Shown piece after piece: positions 17,119 through 26,136 of a DNA stretch of 64,000 bases. The translations under genes were made by a program, and so were the position numbers. The stretch's first letter is position 1, and each line of letters starts with the position of its first letter. A model generated the notes under the pieces. It was not told the origin of the DNA. It saw only the letters and a program-made list of their open reading frames with translations, and did not search any database. The DNA lies in assembly GCF_042682685.1 (NCBI RefSeq), contig NZ_JBHUHX010000052.1, positions 62,001-126,000 on the forward strand, in the 5' to 3' direction. Source of the DNA: Imhoffiella fuscus (GTDB lineage Bacteria; Pseudomonadota; Gammaproteobacteria; Chromatiales; Chromatiaceae).

Positions 17119-18102
17119 TCAGACATCGTCGTAGACGACTTCGAGCGACGGCTTGGCAATCGCCGCCGCATCGCACATATCCTCCGGACGCGCCGGCTCC
17201 AGGACCACGTGACGACCGACCTGATCGCCCTTGAAAAGATCCAGCAACGCCTCGTGCGAGAGTGGTTTTGGCCGCACCGGCGGCGCCTCGGCGACATTGG
17301 TCGCCAGCCCGGAGAACAAGCCCCCCCACTCGCCACCGGGGATACCGATGATCTCGTAGTTGGCGCTCTTGCGCCGGATCTCCTCGTGCGCCGGAATGGT
17401 GGCCAGGATCGGGATATCGACCCCCTGGGCGAACGCCTGAGCCTCGCCGGTACCGTCGTCCTTGTTGATCACCATGCCGGCCACGCCGACGTTGCCGCCG
17501 AGCCCGCGGAAATATTCCACCGCCGAGCAGACGTTATTGGCGACATAGAGCGACTGCAGATCGTTGGAGCCGACGATGATGACCTTCTGGCACAGATCGC
17601 GCGCGATGGGCAGACCGAATCCGCCGCACACCACATCGCCCAGGAAGTCGAGCAGGACATAGTCGAAGTCCCATTCATGGAAGCCCAGGCCCTCCAGCAG
17701 CTCGAAGCCGTGGATGATGCCGCGACCGCCGCAACCGCGCCCGACCTCGGGACCGCCCAGCTCCATCGCATAGACACCGTCGCGCTTGAAGCAGATGTCG
17801 CCAATCTCCACCGATTCACCGGCCTTCTTCTTCTCGCTCGACACCCCAAGGATGGTCGGGCAGTTGCGCCCGCCGAACAGCAGTGTGGCGGTGTCGCTTT
17901 TGGGATCGCAGCCGATCAGCAGAACCTTCTTGCCCTGCTGCGCCATCATGTAGGAGAGGTTGGCCAGCGTGAAGCTCTTGCCGATACCGCCTTTGCCATA
18001 GATGGCAATGACCTGGGTCTCTTTGATGGCCGGCGCAGCGGCCGGATCCGTGGTGGCCTGGGACGAGGCGCTCGGCACGGGAGCATTGACGGGTACATTC
18101 AC
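17119..18102 (-). CDS. bchX: Chlorophyllide a reductase iron protein subunit X
   Basis: NifH/BchL-like ATPase that passes electrons to BchYZ. The P-loop is GKGGIGKS (about 36-43). Two cysteines that would bind the bridging 4Fe-4S cluster are C124 (in GRGCGGRG) and C159 (in DVVCGGFG). I choose a GTG start at 18102 because it overlaps the bchC stop as GTGA and has GGAG 9 nt upstream; a TTG 5 codons earlier is the alternative. 327 residues, the usual family length. Confidence 0.95.
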   Translation of the reverse strand: MNVPVNAPVPSASSQATTDPAAAPAIKETQVIAIYGKGGIGKSFTLANLSYMMAQQGKKVLLIGCDPKSDTATLLFGGRNCPTILGVSSEKKKAGESVEIGDICFKRDGVYAMELGGPEVGRGCGGRGIIHGFELLEGLGFHEWDFDYVLLDFLGDVVCGGFGLPIARDLCQKVIIVGSNDLQSLYVANNVCSAVEYFRGLGGNVGVAGMVINKDDGTGEAQAFAQGVDIPILATIPAHEEIRRKSANYEIIGIPGGEWGGLFSGLATNVAEAPPVRPKPLSHEALLDLFKGDQVGRHVVLEPARPEDMCDAAAIAKPSLEVVYDDV

Positions 18103-19064
18103 GCGATGGATCTCCAATCAAGAATCATCTTCAAGCATGTCGGATCACCGAATGCCGTTCGGTAGGCCGAATCGGCCTCGGCCGCCGGGACGCGATGGGT
18201 AATGAGCCCATCGAGCGAGAGCCGGCCAGACTCCAACAGTGAGCGCACCGCCGCCAGATCGGACGGCTGGAACTCGGCGGCGATGCGCATGCGCGCCTCG
18301 CGCATGAAGGCCGGCGGAAAGGTGAAGGACACCGGCTCGTGATAGAAACCGGCGAGCACGATCTCTCCGCCGCGCGCCATGCGGGCGACCAGGCTGTCGA
18401 GGATCTTGGCGTCGCCGCTCATGTCGCAGATGGTGCGATAGTCGCGGCGCGGATCCTCGTCCGGGGTCATGACGTCGTAGCCATAGCCCTCGGCACCGGC
18501 ATGGCGCACCGGGTTGGTCTCCCAGACCACCGGGCGCGCCCCCTCCCCCAGCGCGGCGATGCGCGCCAGCAGCCGCCCGAGCACGCCATGACCGACGATC
18601 AGCTCGACATGTGGCGAGGGGCCGGCGATGGCGTGATAGGCAGTCGCGGCCAAGGCCAGCAACACCCCCTGCTCGCCGAGCGACTCCTCGACCGGCATCA
18701 GCCGCGCCGCAGGAACCACGACCCGCGAGGCTGCGCCGCCGAAGAGTCCGCGCACCTCCCCATAGCAGAGCGCGCCCGGCACGAACACCCGCTGACCCAC
18801 GGCAAGCCCGGCCTGAGGACCGGCATAGATGACATGACCGACGGACTCGTAGCCCGGAACCAGCGGATAGCCCATGCCAGGAAATGGCGGCATCCGCCCA
18901 GACCAGAGCAGGCGCTCGGTACCCGTGCTGATACCGCTCCATTCGATATCGACCACGACGTCAGCATCGCCGGGAGGCGTCAGCGCCAGACGCTGAAGAG
19001 AGAGGCGTTCGGGTTCTTCGAGAACGACGGCGAGTGCTTCGAGTTTCGGCGTATCTGGGTTCAA
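18099..19064 (-). CDS. bchC: Bacteriochlorophyllide a dehydrogenase (3-hydroxyethyl oxidation)
   Basis: 321-residue zinc-dependent alcohol dehydrogenase-like protein that oxidises the C3 hydroxyethyl group to the acetyl group of bacteriochlorophyll a. Features: SGISTGTERLLWSG and GYESVGHV in the N-terminal domain, and a Rossmann segment beginning ELIVGHGVLGRLLA. First bch gene of the superoperon, overlapping bchX by 4 bp and 138 bp downstream of crtF. No perfect TGT-N12-ACA box is seen in that gap, so it may be transcribed from the crtE side. Confidence 0.94.
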   Translation of the reverse strand: MNPDTPKLEALAVVLEEPERLSLQRLALTPPGDADVVVDIEWSGISTGTERLLWSGRMPPFPGMGYPLVPGYESVGHVIYAGPQAGLAVGQRVFVPGALCYGEVRGLFGGAASRVVVPAARLMPVEESLGEQGVLLALAATAYHAIAGPSPHVELIVGHGVLGRLLARIAALGEGARPVVWETNPVRHAGAEGYGYDVMTPDEDPRRDYRTICDMSGDAKILDSLVARMARGGEIVLAGFYHEPVSFTFPPAFMREARMRIAAEFQPSDLAAVRSLLESGRLSLDGLITHRVPAAEADSAYRTAFGDPTCLKMILDWRSIA

Positions 19065-19202
19065 AATGTGACTCTGGACAAGTTGAATCTGACAGGCCGC
19101 CCAGTTTAACGAAAGTTGACAGCCAGTCTAGGGCGACGACAGCAGGGGATTTAGCGGGCGCTGGGTCGAAGAACGCAGGGATTCAGGCAACGCACTCCAG
19201 AT

Positions 19203-20342
19203 TCAGACCTCCGCCCCGGAGCTGCGGCGCGCGAGCACGAGCTGGGTCAGGAAGGGACGTCGGGTCGTCAACTGACGCACCCGATCGAGATCGGCGGCGC
19301 GCAGCATGGCATCCAATTCGCGCGGCGTGCGCGCGCGCCCGCTGCCCATCGCCAGCAGATAGAAGCCGAAGTAGGCATCCCCGATAGGCTCCGCGCCCGG
19401 GGTTTCCGCCATGGGCTCGGCGACCATCAGCGTACCCCCCGGGCGTAGCGCCCTGGACGCCGCAGCGATAAAGGATTGCGCCTGGGCATCGTCGTGATCG
19501 TGCAGCACCCGCACCAGCGAGACGATATCCGCCTCCTCCGGCAACGGATCGCGCAGCACGTCGCCCCCGACGGCGGTCGCACGATCGGCCAGCCCCTCGC
19601 GCTCGAACCGGGCTTGCGCCCGCTCAGCCACTGCAGGCAGGTCGAATAGAATGACCCGCAGATGCGGCCAGCGTTTGGCAGCCGAGACCAGAAAGGTCCC
19701 GTCTCCACCCGCCACATCGAGCAGACAGCGATGGCTCTTGAGCGAATAGGCGTCCAGCACGTCATCGGCGATGAGCTGCTGCGACTCGGACATAAGGTTC
19801 GTGTAACCGCCGACCCGATCGGAATCCGCCGAGGCAGGCGCATCCGCACCGACATAGGCCCAATAGTCCTTGAGCGAGCGACTCCGGGCCTCTCCACGCA
19901 GCAGGGCGACCGGGTCGCCCAGATCCTCATAGACCATGCGATGATGCTCGACCATCGCCGCGATCCCCGGGTTGCCGACCATGGCCGCACCGAGCGTGCC
20001 GAGCGCATAGCGCTCGCCATCCAAGGTCTGAACCAGACGCAGGCTCGCCGCCGCGCGCAGCAGCCGGCGCGCGGCCTCTGGCGACAGCGCGAGTCGATCG
20101 CTCAGCTCATCGAGCCGCCGAGGCCCCTCGGAGAGGATCGTGAAGAGATCCAGACGCACGCAGGCGAAGAGGACCTGCGAATAGACGAAGCCCGCGACGA
20201 TATCGAACAGCGCGCGTGCCCGACGTTGCGCGATAGGACGGGTCAGGGGAAAACTCGCCGCCCAGCGTTGAAAGCCAGGGTTGGAGAGCACACGATTGCG
20301 CAGAGCCAGCCAACGATCCAAGACTCGCACGAATGAATTCAC
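19203..20342 (-). CDS. crtF: Demethylspheroidene (hydroxyneurosporene) O-methyltransferase
   Basis: 379-residue class I SAM methyltransferase of the plant-type O-methyltransferase group. It has an N-terminal winged-helix dimerisation region and the SAM motif LLDVAGGDGTFL at about residues 208-219. CrtF methylates the C1 hydroxyl of acyclic carotenoids, leading to spheroidene or spirilloxanthin. It is 53 bp after crtE and precedes bchC, the same crtEF-bchC order as in Rhodobacter. Confidence 0.93.
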   Translation of the reverse strand: MNSFVRVLDRWLALRNRVLSNPGFQRWAASFPLTRPIAQRRARALFDIVAGFVYSQVLFACVRLDLFTILSEGPRRLDELSDRLALSPEAARRLLRAAASLRLVQTLDGERYALGTLGAAMVGNPGIAAMVEHHRMVYEDLGDPVALLRGEARSRSLKDYWAYVGADAPASADSDRVGGYTNLMSESQQLIADDVLDAYSLKSHRCLLDVAGGDGTFLVSAAKRWPHLRVILFDLPAVAERAQARFEREGLADRATAVGGDVLRDPLPEEADIVSLVRVLHDHDDAQAQSFIAAASRALRPGGTLMVAEPMAETPGAEPIGDAYFGFYLLAMGSGRARTPRELDAMLRAADLDRVRQLTTRRPFLTQLVLARRSSGAEV

Positions 20343-20395
20343 CGACAGCGGAGAAACGGCACCCGAATGGGTGCCTCAGGACCGAGGCCCCGCGC

Positions 20396-21256
20396 TCAGG
20401 CAGCCCTTTGCGCGAGGTTCTTCGGCATGATGTGGCGCGATTCGGCCATCAGCACCTCGGCCAACTGCTCGGCACCAGGACAGGGCGGAATGGCGTCGAT
20501 CGCCCCCTTCATCAGACCGCGCAGACGCTCGATGGCACCGTCGATACCCAGCTCGCCAGCCGCGCTTGGACGATTGAGCAGGGCATCGCGACCGACCGGC
20601 TTGCCGACCTCCTGGGCGCTGGCGGCGACGTCGCGCAGATCGTCGGCGACCTGATAGGCCTCACCGATACGATCCCCGACGACACGCCAGGCATCGGCGT
20701 CCGCGCCAGCGACCTGAGCACCGGCAGCCGTCGCTGCGGCGAACAGGGAACCGGTTTTGGTGCGATGATATTCCTCGACCGACACCGTCGGTTCGCACTC
20801 CCAGGCCTGACCGGCGGTGATGCCGAAGGGCATGCCGACCGAGCCGCTGACCGTGAGCAGCAAAGGCCCGAGGCGCTCGGACGGGATGCTGCGCGCCAGA
20901 TGCTCGAAGGCGAGGATGATGAGCGCGTCACCGGCCAGGACGGCCAGCGGCTCGCCGAAGGCGCGATGCACCGAGGGCACGCCCCGACGCAGGGGAGAAT
21001 CGTCGAAACAGGGCAGATCGTCATGCACCAGAGAGGCACAATGCAGCAGCTCGATCGCGGCGGCAACGGCGTCGGCGGCTGCGTAATCCTTGCTGCCGCA
21101 AGCGGCGGCGACAGCGAGACAGAGACGCGGACGAACGCGAGCGCCACCTGGGAATACCGAGTGCCTCACGGCCTCGGCCAGCCGCGGAGGACACCCCGGG
21201 ATCACGTGATCGATGGCTGCCGCCAAAGCCTGCTCAATTCTTGTCGTGGCATCCAT
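20396..21256 (-). CDS. crtE: Geranylgeranyl diphosphate synthase
   Basis: 286-residue trans-prenyltransferase. The first Asp-rich motif is in LVHDDLPCFDDSPLRRG and the second in QVADDLRD; both bind the allylic diphosphate through magnesium. It makes the C20 precursor for carotenoids and the bacteriochlorophyll tail. The ATG at 21256 has a GGGGGAG ribosome site; a longer frame to 21349 would run through the regulatory region and is rejected. Divergent from crtD. Confidence 0.94.
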   Translation of the reverse strand: MDATTRIEQALAAAIDHVIPGCPPRLAEAVRHSVFPGGARVRPRLCLAVAAACGSKDYAAADAVAAAIELLHCASLVHDDLPCFDDSPLRRGVPSVHRAFGEPLAVLAGDALIILAFEHLARSIPSERLGPLLLTVSGSVGMPFGITAGQAWECEPTVSVEEYHRTKTGSLFAAATAAGAQVAGADADAWRVVGDRIGEAYQVADDLRDVAASAQEVGKPVGRDALLNRPSAAGELGIDGAIERLRGLMKGAIDAIPPCPGAEQLAEVLMAESRHIMPKNLAQRAA

Positions 21257-21286
21257 CGATGCACTCCCCCGGTAACCGCAGTTCAA

Positions 21287-21330
21287 TGTAAGGATTAGTT
21301 GACACTTGAGTGTGTCATGTACAATAGACA
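21287..21330. promoter_or_regulatory. crtE/crtD divergent control region with two perfect PpsR/CrtJ boxes
   Basis: Two perfect TGT-N12-ACA boxes lie at 21287-21304 (TGTAAGGATTAGTTGACA) and 21313-21330 (TGTCATGTACAATAGACA). They are 26 bp apart start to start, with 8 bp between, the spacing known for cooperative CrtJ/PpsR binding. On the plus strand TTGACA (21299-21304) and TACAAT (21320-21325) could form the crtD promoter with a short 15-bp spacer, one element in each box. A GACAC/GTGTC inverted repeat joins the boxes. Confidence 0.8.
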
Positions 21331-21375
21331 TCAATACCAGACGCGTCAATGCGAATCAAGGGAGGCTGTAACCTG

Positions 21376-22872
21376 ATGCCCAGAGACAGGGTAATCGTCA
21401 TAGGCGCCGGTATCGGAGGCCTCGTGTCCGCCGCCCAGCTCGCCGCCCGAGGCATGCGAGTCAGCGTGTTGGAAAGCGCGGACTATCCCGGCGGAAAGAT
21501 GCGCGAGATCGACATCTACGGACAGGGAATCGACTCCGGCCCCACCGTTTTCACCATGCGCTGGATCTTCGAGGATCTCTTCTCGGACGCCGGCGCGTCG
21601 CTCTCGGATTATCTGAGACTCCAACCGCTCGAAATCATAGCACGCCACGCCTGGAGCGAGCATGAAAGGCTGGACCTCTTCGCCGACCACGAACGCTCGA
21701 TCGAGGCGATCGGCGATTTCGCCGGAGCGGCCGAGGCACGCGGCTATCGCGCCTTCAGCGAGCAGGCCCGGATCATCTACGAAACCCTCGACGAGACCTT
21801 CATCCGCGCCACCCGACCGAGCATCCTGGGACTCGTGGGCCGCTGCGGCATACGCGGCTTCGGCAATCTGAGCGGGATCAAGCCCTACGACAGCCTCTGG
21901 CAGACGCTGGGACAGTATTTCAAGGACGAACGGCTGCGACAGCTCTTCGGACGCTATTCGACCTACTGCGGCTCCTCCCCCTTCGAATCGCCGGCGACGC
22001 TCATGCTGATCGCCCATGTCGAACAGCAGGGCGTCTGGAGCATCGAGGGTGGCATGCACCAGCTCGCGTGCGCCCTGGAGCGTCTCGCGCAAGAACACGG
22101 CGCCGAATTCCGCTACGGAACCCGAGTCGAGGAGATTCTGGTCGAGCACGGCCGAGCCACCGGCGTCCGACTGGCCGACGGAGAGATCGTCCAGGCGGAC
22201 GCCGTTGTCTTCAACGGCGACCCGGCCGCACTCTCTGCGGGACACCTCGGCACCACAGCCACGAAGGCGCTACCGGGGCATGGACGCGCGACCCGCTCGC
22301 TATCCGCCATCACCTGGAGCCTGGTCGCCAAGACCGAGGGATTCCCCCTGGCACGGCACAACGTGTTCTTCTCGCGCGACTATGCCGCCGAGTTCAAAGA
22401 CCTCTTCCATCACGCCCGCCTCCCCGGCGAGGGCACCCTCTATATCTGCGCCCAGGATCGCGGCACTGAGCTGGACGGGAACTCAACCGAGGGTGAGCGA
22501 CTCTTCTGCCTCTTGAATGCCCCGGCACGGGGCGATGTACATCCTTTCGATGCCTCGGAGATCGACCAATGCGAACAGCGGGTATTCTCACTCTTGGAAC
22601 GGTACGGCCTGAGGGTGTGCAAACGCACCCAGCAGACCCAGGTCACGACCCCCGCGCGCTTCGACCAACTCTTTCCGGCGACCGGCGGGGCACTCTACGG
22701 ACAGGCGACCCACGGCTGGAGGGCCTCGTTCAATCGTCCGGGCTCTCGGACCCGAATTCAGGGACTCTATCTGGCCGGGGGCAGCACGCATCCGGGAGCG
22801 GGCGTGCCGATGGCGGCGATGTCGGGACGACTGGCGGCGAACTGCCTGTTCGAGGACCTCGGTTCGACCTGA
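21376..22872 (+). CDS. crtD: Methoxyneurosporene/hydroxyneurosporene dehydrogenase
   Basis: 498-residue FAD-dependent carotenoid desaturase of the CrtI/CrtD family. The dinucleotide-binding motif is VIVIGAGIGGLVSA near the N-terminus, and the C-terminal signature GLYLAGGSTHPGAGVPMAAMSG is complete. CrtD rather than CrtI is inferred from its place next to crtC and divergent from crtEF. The ATG at 21376 follows GGAGG and is preferred over one at 21349. It introduces the 3,4 double bond in the spheroidene/spirilloxanthin pathway. Confidence 0.88.
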   Translation: MPRDRVIVIGAGIGGLVSAAQLAARGMRVSVLESADYPGGKMREIDIYGQGIDSGPTVFTMRWIFEDLFSDAGASLSDYLRLQPLEIIARHAWSEHERLDLFADHERSIEAIGDFAGAAEARGYRAFSEQARIIYETLDETFIRATRPSILGLVGRCGIRGFGNLSGIKPYDSLWQTLGQYFKDERLRQLFGRYSTYCGSSPFESPATLMLIAHVEQQGVWSIEGGMHQLACALERLAQEHGAEFRYGTRVEEILVEHGRATGVRLADGEIVQADAVVFNGDPAALSAGHLGTTATKALPGHGRATRSLSAITWSLVAKTEGFPLARHNVFFSRDYAAEFKDLFHHARLPGEGTLYICAQDRGTELDGNSTEGERLFCLLNAPARGDVHPFDASEIDQCEQRVFSLLERYGLRVCKRTQQTQVTTPARFDQLFPATGGALYGQATHGWRASFNRPGSRTRIQGLYLAGGSTHPGAGVPMAAMSGRLAANCLFEDLGST

Positions 22873-23792
22873 GCGTCGACAGCAACGGCTATGTCTGGTG
22901 GTACCTGGACGCCTTGAGCGACGACGGCCAGCACGGACTGACCCTGATCGCGTTCATCGGCAGCGTCTTTTCGCCCTATTACGCCTGGTCGCGCCAGCGC
23001 GGTCAGACCGATCCGCGCGACCATTGCGCAATCAACGTCGCGCTCTACGGGCGTAGCGGCAAGCGCTGGGCCATGACCGAGCGCGGACGCGCATCGCTGC
23101 ACCGCACCGGCGACCGCCTGGAAATCGGACCCAGCGCGCTGGCCTGGGAGGGCGACGCTCTGGTCATCGACATCGACGAGATCGCCGCGCCCATCCCCGT
23201 CCGCATTCGCGGGCGGATCAAGGTCCACCCCGAGGCCATCAACACGCAGGACTTCGCCCTCGACGCGGAGGGCCGGCATCACTGGTGGCCGCTCGGCCCC
23301 GTTTCGCGCGTGGAGGTCGAACTCAAACACCCGAATCTGCGCTGGAGCGGTCCCGGCTATCTGGACTCCAACCGGGGCAGCGAGCCTCTGGAAGAGGCCT
23401 TCCAGAGCTGGGACTGGTCGCGCGCCGAACTCAAGCAGGGCGCGGCCATCCTCTATGATACGCGCACGCGTGCGGGACGCGGAGCCGGTGCCGAACTGGC
23501 GTTACGCTGCGACCATCGCGGCCAGCTCGACCGCTTCGACCCACCGCCGCGCGTGCCGCTGCAAACCACCCGCGTCTGGCGCATCGGACGCGGCACCCAG
23601 AGCGAGCCGGGGCACGAGGCCAGCGTCGTGGACACGCTGGAGGACACCCCCTTCTACGCCCGCTCGGTGATCGAGAGCCAGCTGCTCGGCGAGCGCGCCA
23701 CCTCGGTCCACGAGAGTCTCTGTCTCGACCGCTTCAGCTCGAACTGGGTCAGGGCGCTGCTGCCCTTCCGCATGCCCCGCATCGCCCGCTGA
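22869..23792 (+). CDS. crtC: Hydroxyneurosporene synthase (carotenoid 1,2-hydratase)
   Basis: CrtC adds water across the 1,2 double bond of neurosporene or lycopene. The conserved core GLTLIAFIGSVFSPYYAW is near the N-terminus. Family-like sequence (GYVWWYLDALSDDG) extends upstream of the first canonical start, a TTG at 22914. No ATG, GTG or TTG lies in frame between there and 22569, which is deep in crtD. I use a CTG at 22869 that overlaps the crtD stop as CTGA (307 residues, GAGGA 12 nt upstream). CTG 22842 or TTG 22914 remain possible. The 3' end converges on the ABC transporter gene, 11 bp away. Confidence 0.85.
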   Translation: MSVDSNGYVWWYLDALSDDGQHGLTLIAFIGSVFSPYYAWSRQRGQTDPRDHCAINVALYGRSGKRWAMTERGRASLHRTGDRLEIGPSALAWEGDALVIDIDEIAAPIPVRIRGRIKVHPEAINTQDFALDAEGRHHWWPLGPVSRVEVELKHPNLRWSGPGYLDSNRGSEPLEEAFQSWDWSRAELKQGAAILYDTRTRAGRGAGAELALRCDHRGQLDRFDPPPRVPLQTTRVWRIGRGTQSEPGHEASVVDTLEDTPFYARSVIESQLLGERATSVHESLCLDRFSSNWVRALLPFRMPRIAR

Positions 23793-23803
23793 GACTCGTG
23801 CCG

Positions 23804-25636
23804 TCAGGCCGAACGGCCTGACGGCAAACGCTCGTCCACACCCTCGCGCTGCTGCAGCTCCCACATGGAGGCGTAGAGCCCGCCGGACTCCAGCAGGGCG
23901 CGGTGGGTACCCTGTTCGCGGATGCGCCCCTGCTCCATGACCAGGATCCGATCCGCATCGACCACGGTGGACAGCCGGTGGGCAATGATGAGGGTGGTGT
24001 GATTCTCGGCCACCTCGGACAGCGTCTGCTGGATCGCCTGCTCGGTGCGGCTGTCGAGCGAGGAGGTCGCCTCGTCGAAAACCAGGATGCGCGGCTGCTT
24101 GAGGATGGCTCGGGCGATGGCGACGCGCTGCTTCTCACCGCCCGAGAGCTTGAGCCCGCGCTCGCCGACGACCGTCTCCCAACCGTCCGGAAGGCTCTCG
24201 ATGAAGGTGCGGATATGGGCCATCTCGGCGGCGCGCTCGATGTCGGCTCGACTCGCATCGGGGCGCCCGTAGACGAGGTTGTAATAGATGCTGTCGTTGA
24301 AGAGCACCGTGTCCTGCGGAACGATGCCGATCGCGGCGCGCAGACTCTCCTGGCTGACGGTGCGCACATCCTGTCCGTCGATGAGGATGCGCCCGCCGCT
24401 CACGTCGTAGAAGCGGAACAGCAGACGCGACAGGGTCGACTTCCCCGCCCCGCTGTGTCCGACCACGGCCAGGGTCTGACCGGGCTCGATGGAGAAATCC
24501 AGATCATGCAGGATCTGGCGCTCGGGCTGGTAATGGAAATCCACGTGCTCGAAGCGAATGCCGCCCTCGCGCAGCGCCAGGGACGGCGCCTCGGGCCGGT
24601 CCTGGATCTCCGGCTTGCGGTCCAGCAGCTTGAAGATGAGATCCATATCGGCCAGTGCGTATTTGATCTGGCGATAGACGATGCCGAGAAAACCGAGCGG
24701 AATGAAGAGCTGAAGCATGAGGGCGTTGACCAGCACCAGATCGCCAACGCTCATAGCACCCGAGACCACCCCCTGAGAGGCGAAGGCCATGATGATGGTC
24801 ACGCCGACCGCAATGATGGCGCCCTGACCGAAATTGAGTACCGACATGGAGGTTTGGCTGGCGACCGCCATCTCCTCCCATTCGGCCAGGGTATCGTCGT
24901 ACCGCTTGAGTTCGAGCCGCTCGTTGCCGAAATATTTGACCGTCTCGTAGTTGATGAGACTGTCGAAGGCCTGGGTGTTGGCCTGCGAATCCAGATGGTT
25001 CATCCGGTGCCGGTATTCCATCCGCCACTCGGTGATCGCGAAGGTGAAGGCGAAATAGACCGCCACCGTGCCGAAGGTCACCAGCGCGAACGAGAGCGCG
25101 TAATGGCTGAGCATGATGACCGCCACCAGCGAGAACTCGACCACCACCGGCAACACGCTGAACACCAGATAGTTCATGATGGTCGAGACCGAGCGCGTGC
25201 CGCGCTCCAGGTCGCGACTGACCGCCCCGCTCTGGCGTTCCAGGTGATAGCGTAGCGAGAGACGATGCAGATGCTCCAGCACTCGGGCCGAGAGTCGGCG
25301 CATGGCGCGATAGCGCACCCGCGCGAAGACCACATCGCGCAACTCGTTGAAGAGCGAGGAGCTGAGCTTGAGCGCGCCATAGGCCAAGAGCAGGCTGACG
25401 GGCAGAATCAACATCTGTCGAGACGGATTCTGGAAGGCGTCGACGATGTCCTTCAGAATGAGCGGAACGCCGACATTGGCGATCTTGGCCAGGACCAGAC
25501 AGCCGATCGCGAGCGCGGCACGACCGCGAAACTCCCACAGATAGGGCAGCATGCCGCGCAGGTTGTACCAATCGCGGCGGTTCCCGTGGACCCGCTCGGT
25601 CGCGAAGACCCGGTTCATCTGACCTTGTGTTTTCAT
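23804..25636 (-). CDS. Atm1/HMT1-type ABC exporter (fused permease-ATPase)
   Basis: 610 residues. The N-terminal transmembrane domain (about 35-330) contains NYETVKYFGNE, a mark of the Atm1/ABCB7 subfamily. The ATPase domain has Walker A GHSGAGKST (393-401), the signature LSGGEKQR, Walker B ILVFDEATSSLD and the H-loop IIAHRLST. Atm1-type exporters carry glutathione-linked sulfur, iron-sulfur or metal conjugates across the inner membrane; the substrate is not known here. Monocistronic, converging on crtC. Confidence 0.88.
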   Translation of the reverse strand: MKTQGQMNRVFATERVHGNRRDWYNLRGMLPYLWEFRGRAALAIGCLVLAKIANVGVPLILKDIVDAFQNPSRQMLILPVSLLLAYGALKLSSSLFNELRDVVFARVRYRAMRRLSARVLEHLHRLSLRYHLERQSGAVSRDLERGTRSVSTIMNYLVFSVLPVVVEFSLVAVIMLSHYALSFALVTFGTVAVYFAFTFAITEWRMEYRHRMNHLDSQANTQAFDSLINYETVKYFGNERLELKRYDDTLAEWEEMAVASQTSMSVLNFGQGAIIAVGVTIIMAFASQGVVSGAMSVGDLVLVNALMLQLFIPLGFLGIVYRQIKYALADMDLIFKLLDRKPEIQDRPEAPSLALREGGIRFEHVDFHYQPERQILHDLDFSIEPGQTLAVVGHSGAGKSTLSRLLFRFYDVSGGRILIDGQDVRTVSQESLRAAIGIVPQDTVLFNDSIYYNLVYGRPDASRADIERAAEMAHIRTFIESLPDGWETVVGERGLKLSGGEKQRVAIARAILKQPRILVFDEATSSLDSRTEQAIQQTLSEVAENHTTLIIAHRLSTVVDADRILVMEQGRIREQGTHRALLESGGLYASMWELQQREGVDERLPSGRSA

Positions 25637-25737
25637 GCCCTGAGTATCATGCCCCTGTCGATTCGATCATGCCGCCGAGCGCGCGCCGAGAGCCGACGCG
25701 CCGCCTTCGAGGCGCCGAGGAATATTAAAGAGGACGA

Positions 25738-26094
25738 ATGATGTCAGATCCTTCCCTGGACAGCACGGGTTGCGCCCTACAGGAACCCTTTGCACTGCAG
25801 GTGCTTGGCGATGAAATGGAGCCGGAGTTTCCGGATCGCTGCATCGTCATCATCGAACCGAGCGACAGCTGCCACCACGGGCACTACGTCTTCGCCGAGG
25901 TGGAAGGGGTGCGCTGGTTCCGACAGTATCTCGAAGAGACGCCCGGATCCGCGCGCCTGGTCGCGTTGAATCCGCTCTACCCGGAGATCGCGCTGCAAGG
26001 GCTGGAGTGGTCGGTCCTGGGGCGCATCATCCAGCGCAACGTGAGACGCAAAATCAAGCATTACGACTATTCTCGGACACCCGAGACATCCTGA
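25738..26094 (+). CDS. S24/LexA-fold protein lacking catalytic residues
   Basis: 118 residues resembling the C-terminal peptidase domain of LexA/UmuD/phage-repressor proteins without a DNA-binding part. The catalytic serine motif GDSMEP reads GDEMEP (24-29), and where the general-base lysine is expected (G-x-x-x-K-R-x-L) the sequence is GVRWFRQYL. Both catalytic residues therefore look replaced, and self-cleavage is unlikely. It may bind a partner or act as a scaffold. Start: ATG at 25738 after AAAGAGGA; a second ATG follows directly. It is 42 bp upstream of the next gene, probably in one operon. Confidence 0.65.
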   Translation: MMSDPSLDSTGCALQEPFALQVLGDEMEPEFPDRCIVIIEPSDSCHHGHYVFAEVEGVRWFRQYLEETPGSARLVALNPLYPEIALQGLEWSVLGRIIQRNVRRKIKHYDYSRTPETS

Positions 26095-26136
26095 GCGGAA
26101 GCCGTTCGCCGCCTGCAACTTTCAACGAGGCCACGC

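Noticed and set aside
15636..17336. A 566-residue bchY
   Set aside because: The first 79 residues are encoded within bchX in another frame; the ATG at 17099 has a ribosome site and a normal length.
19065..19202. PpsR boxes upstream of bchC
   Set aside because: Only imperfect partial matches were seen; no TGT-N12-ACA box.
22569..22868. An extended crtC start at the upstream ATG 22569
   Set aside because: It would overlap crtD by 304 bp and add about 100 residues of shadow sequence.
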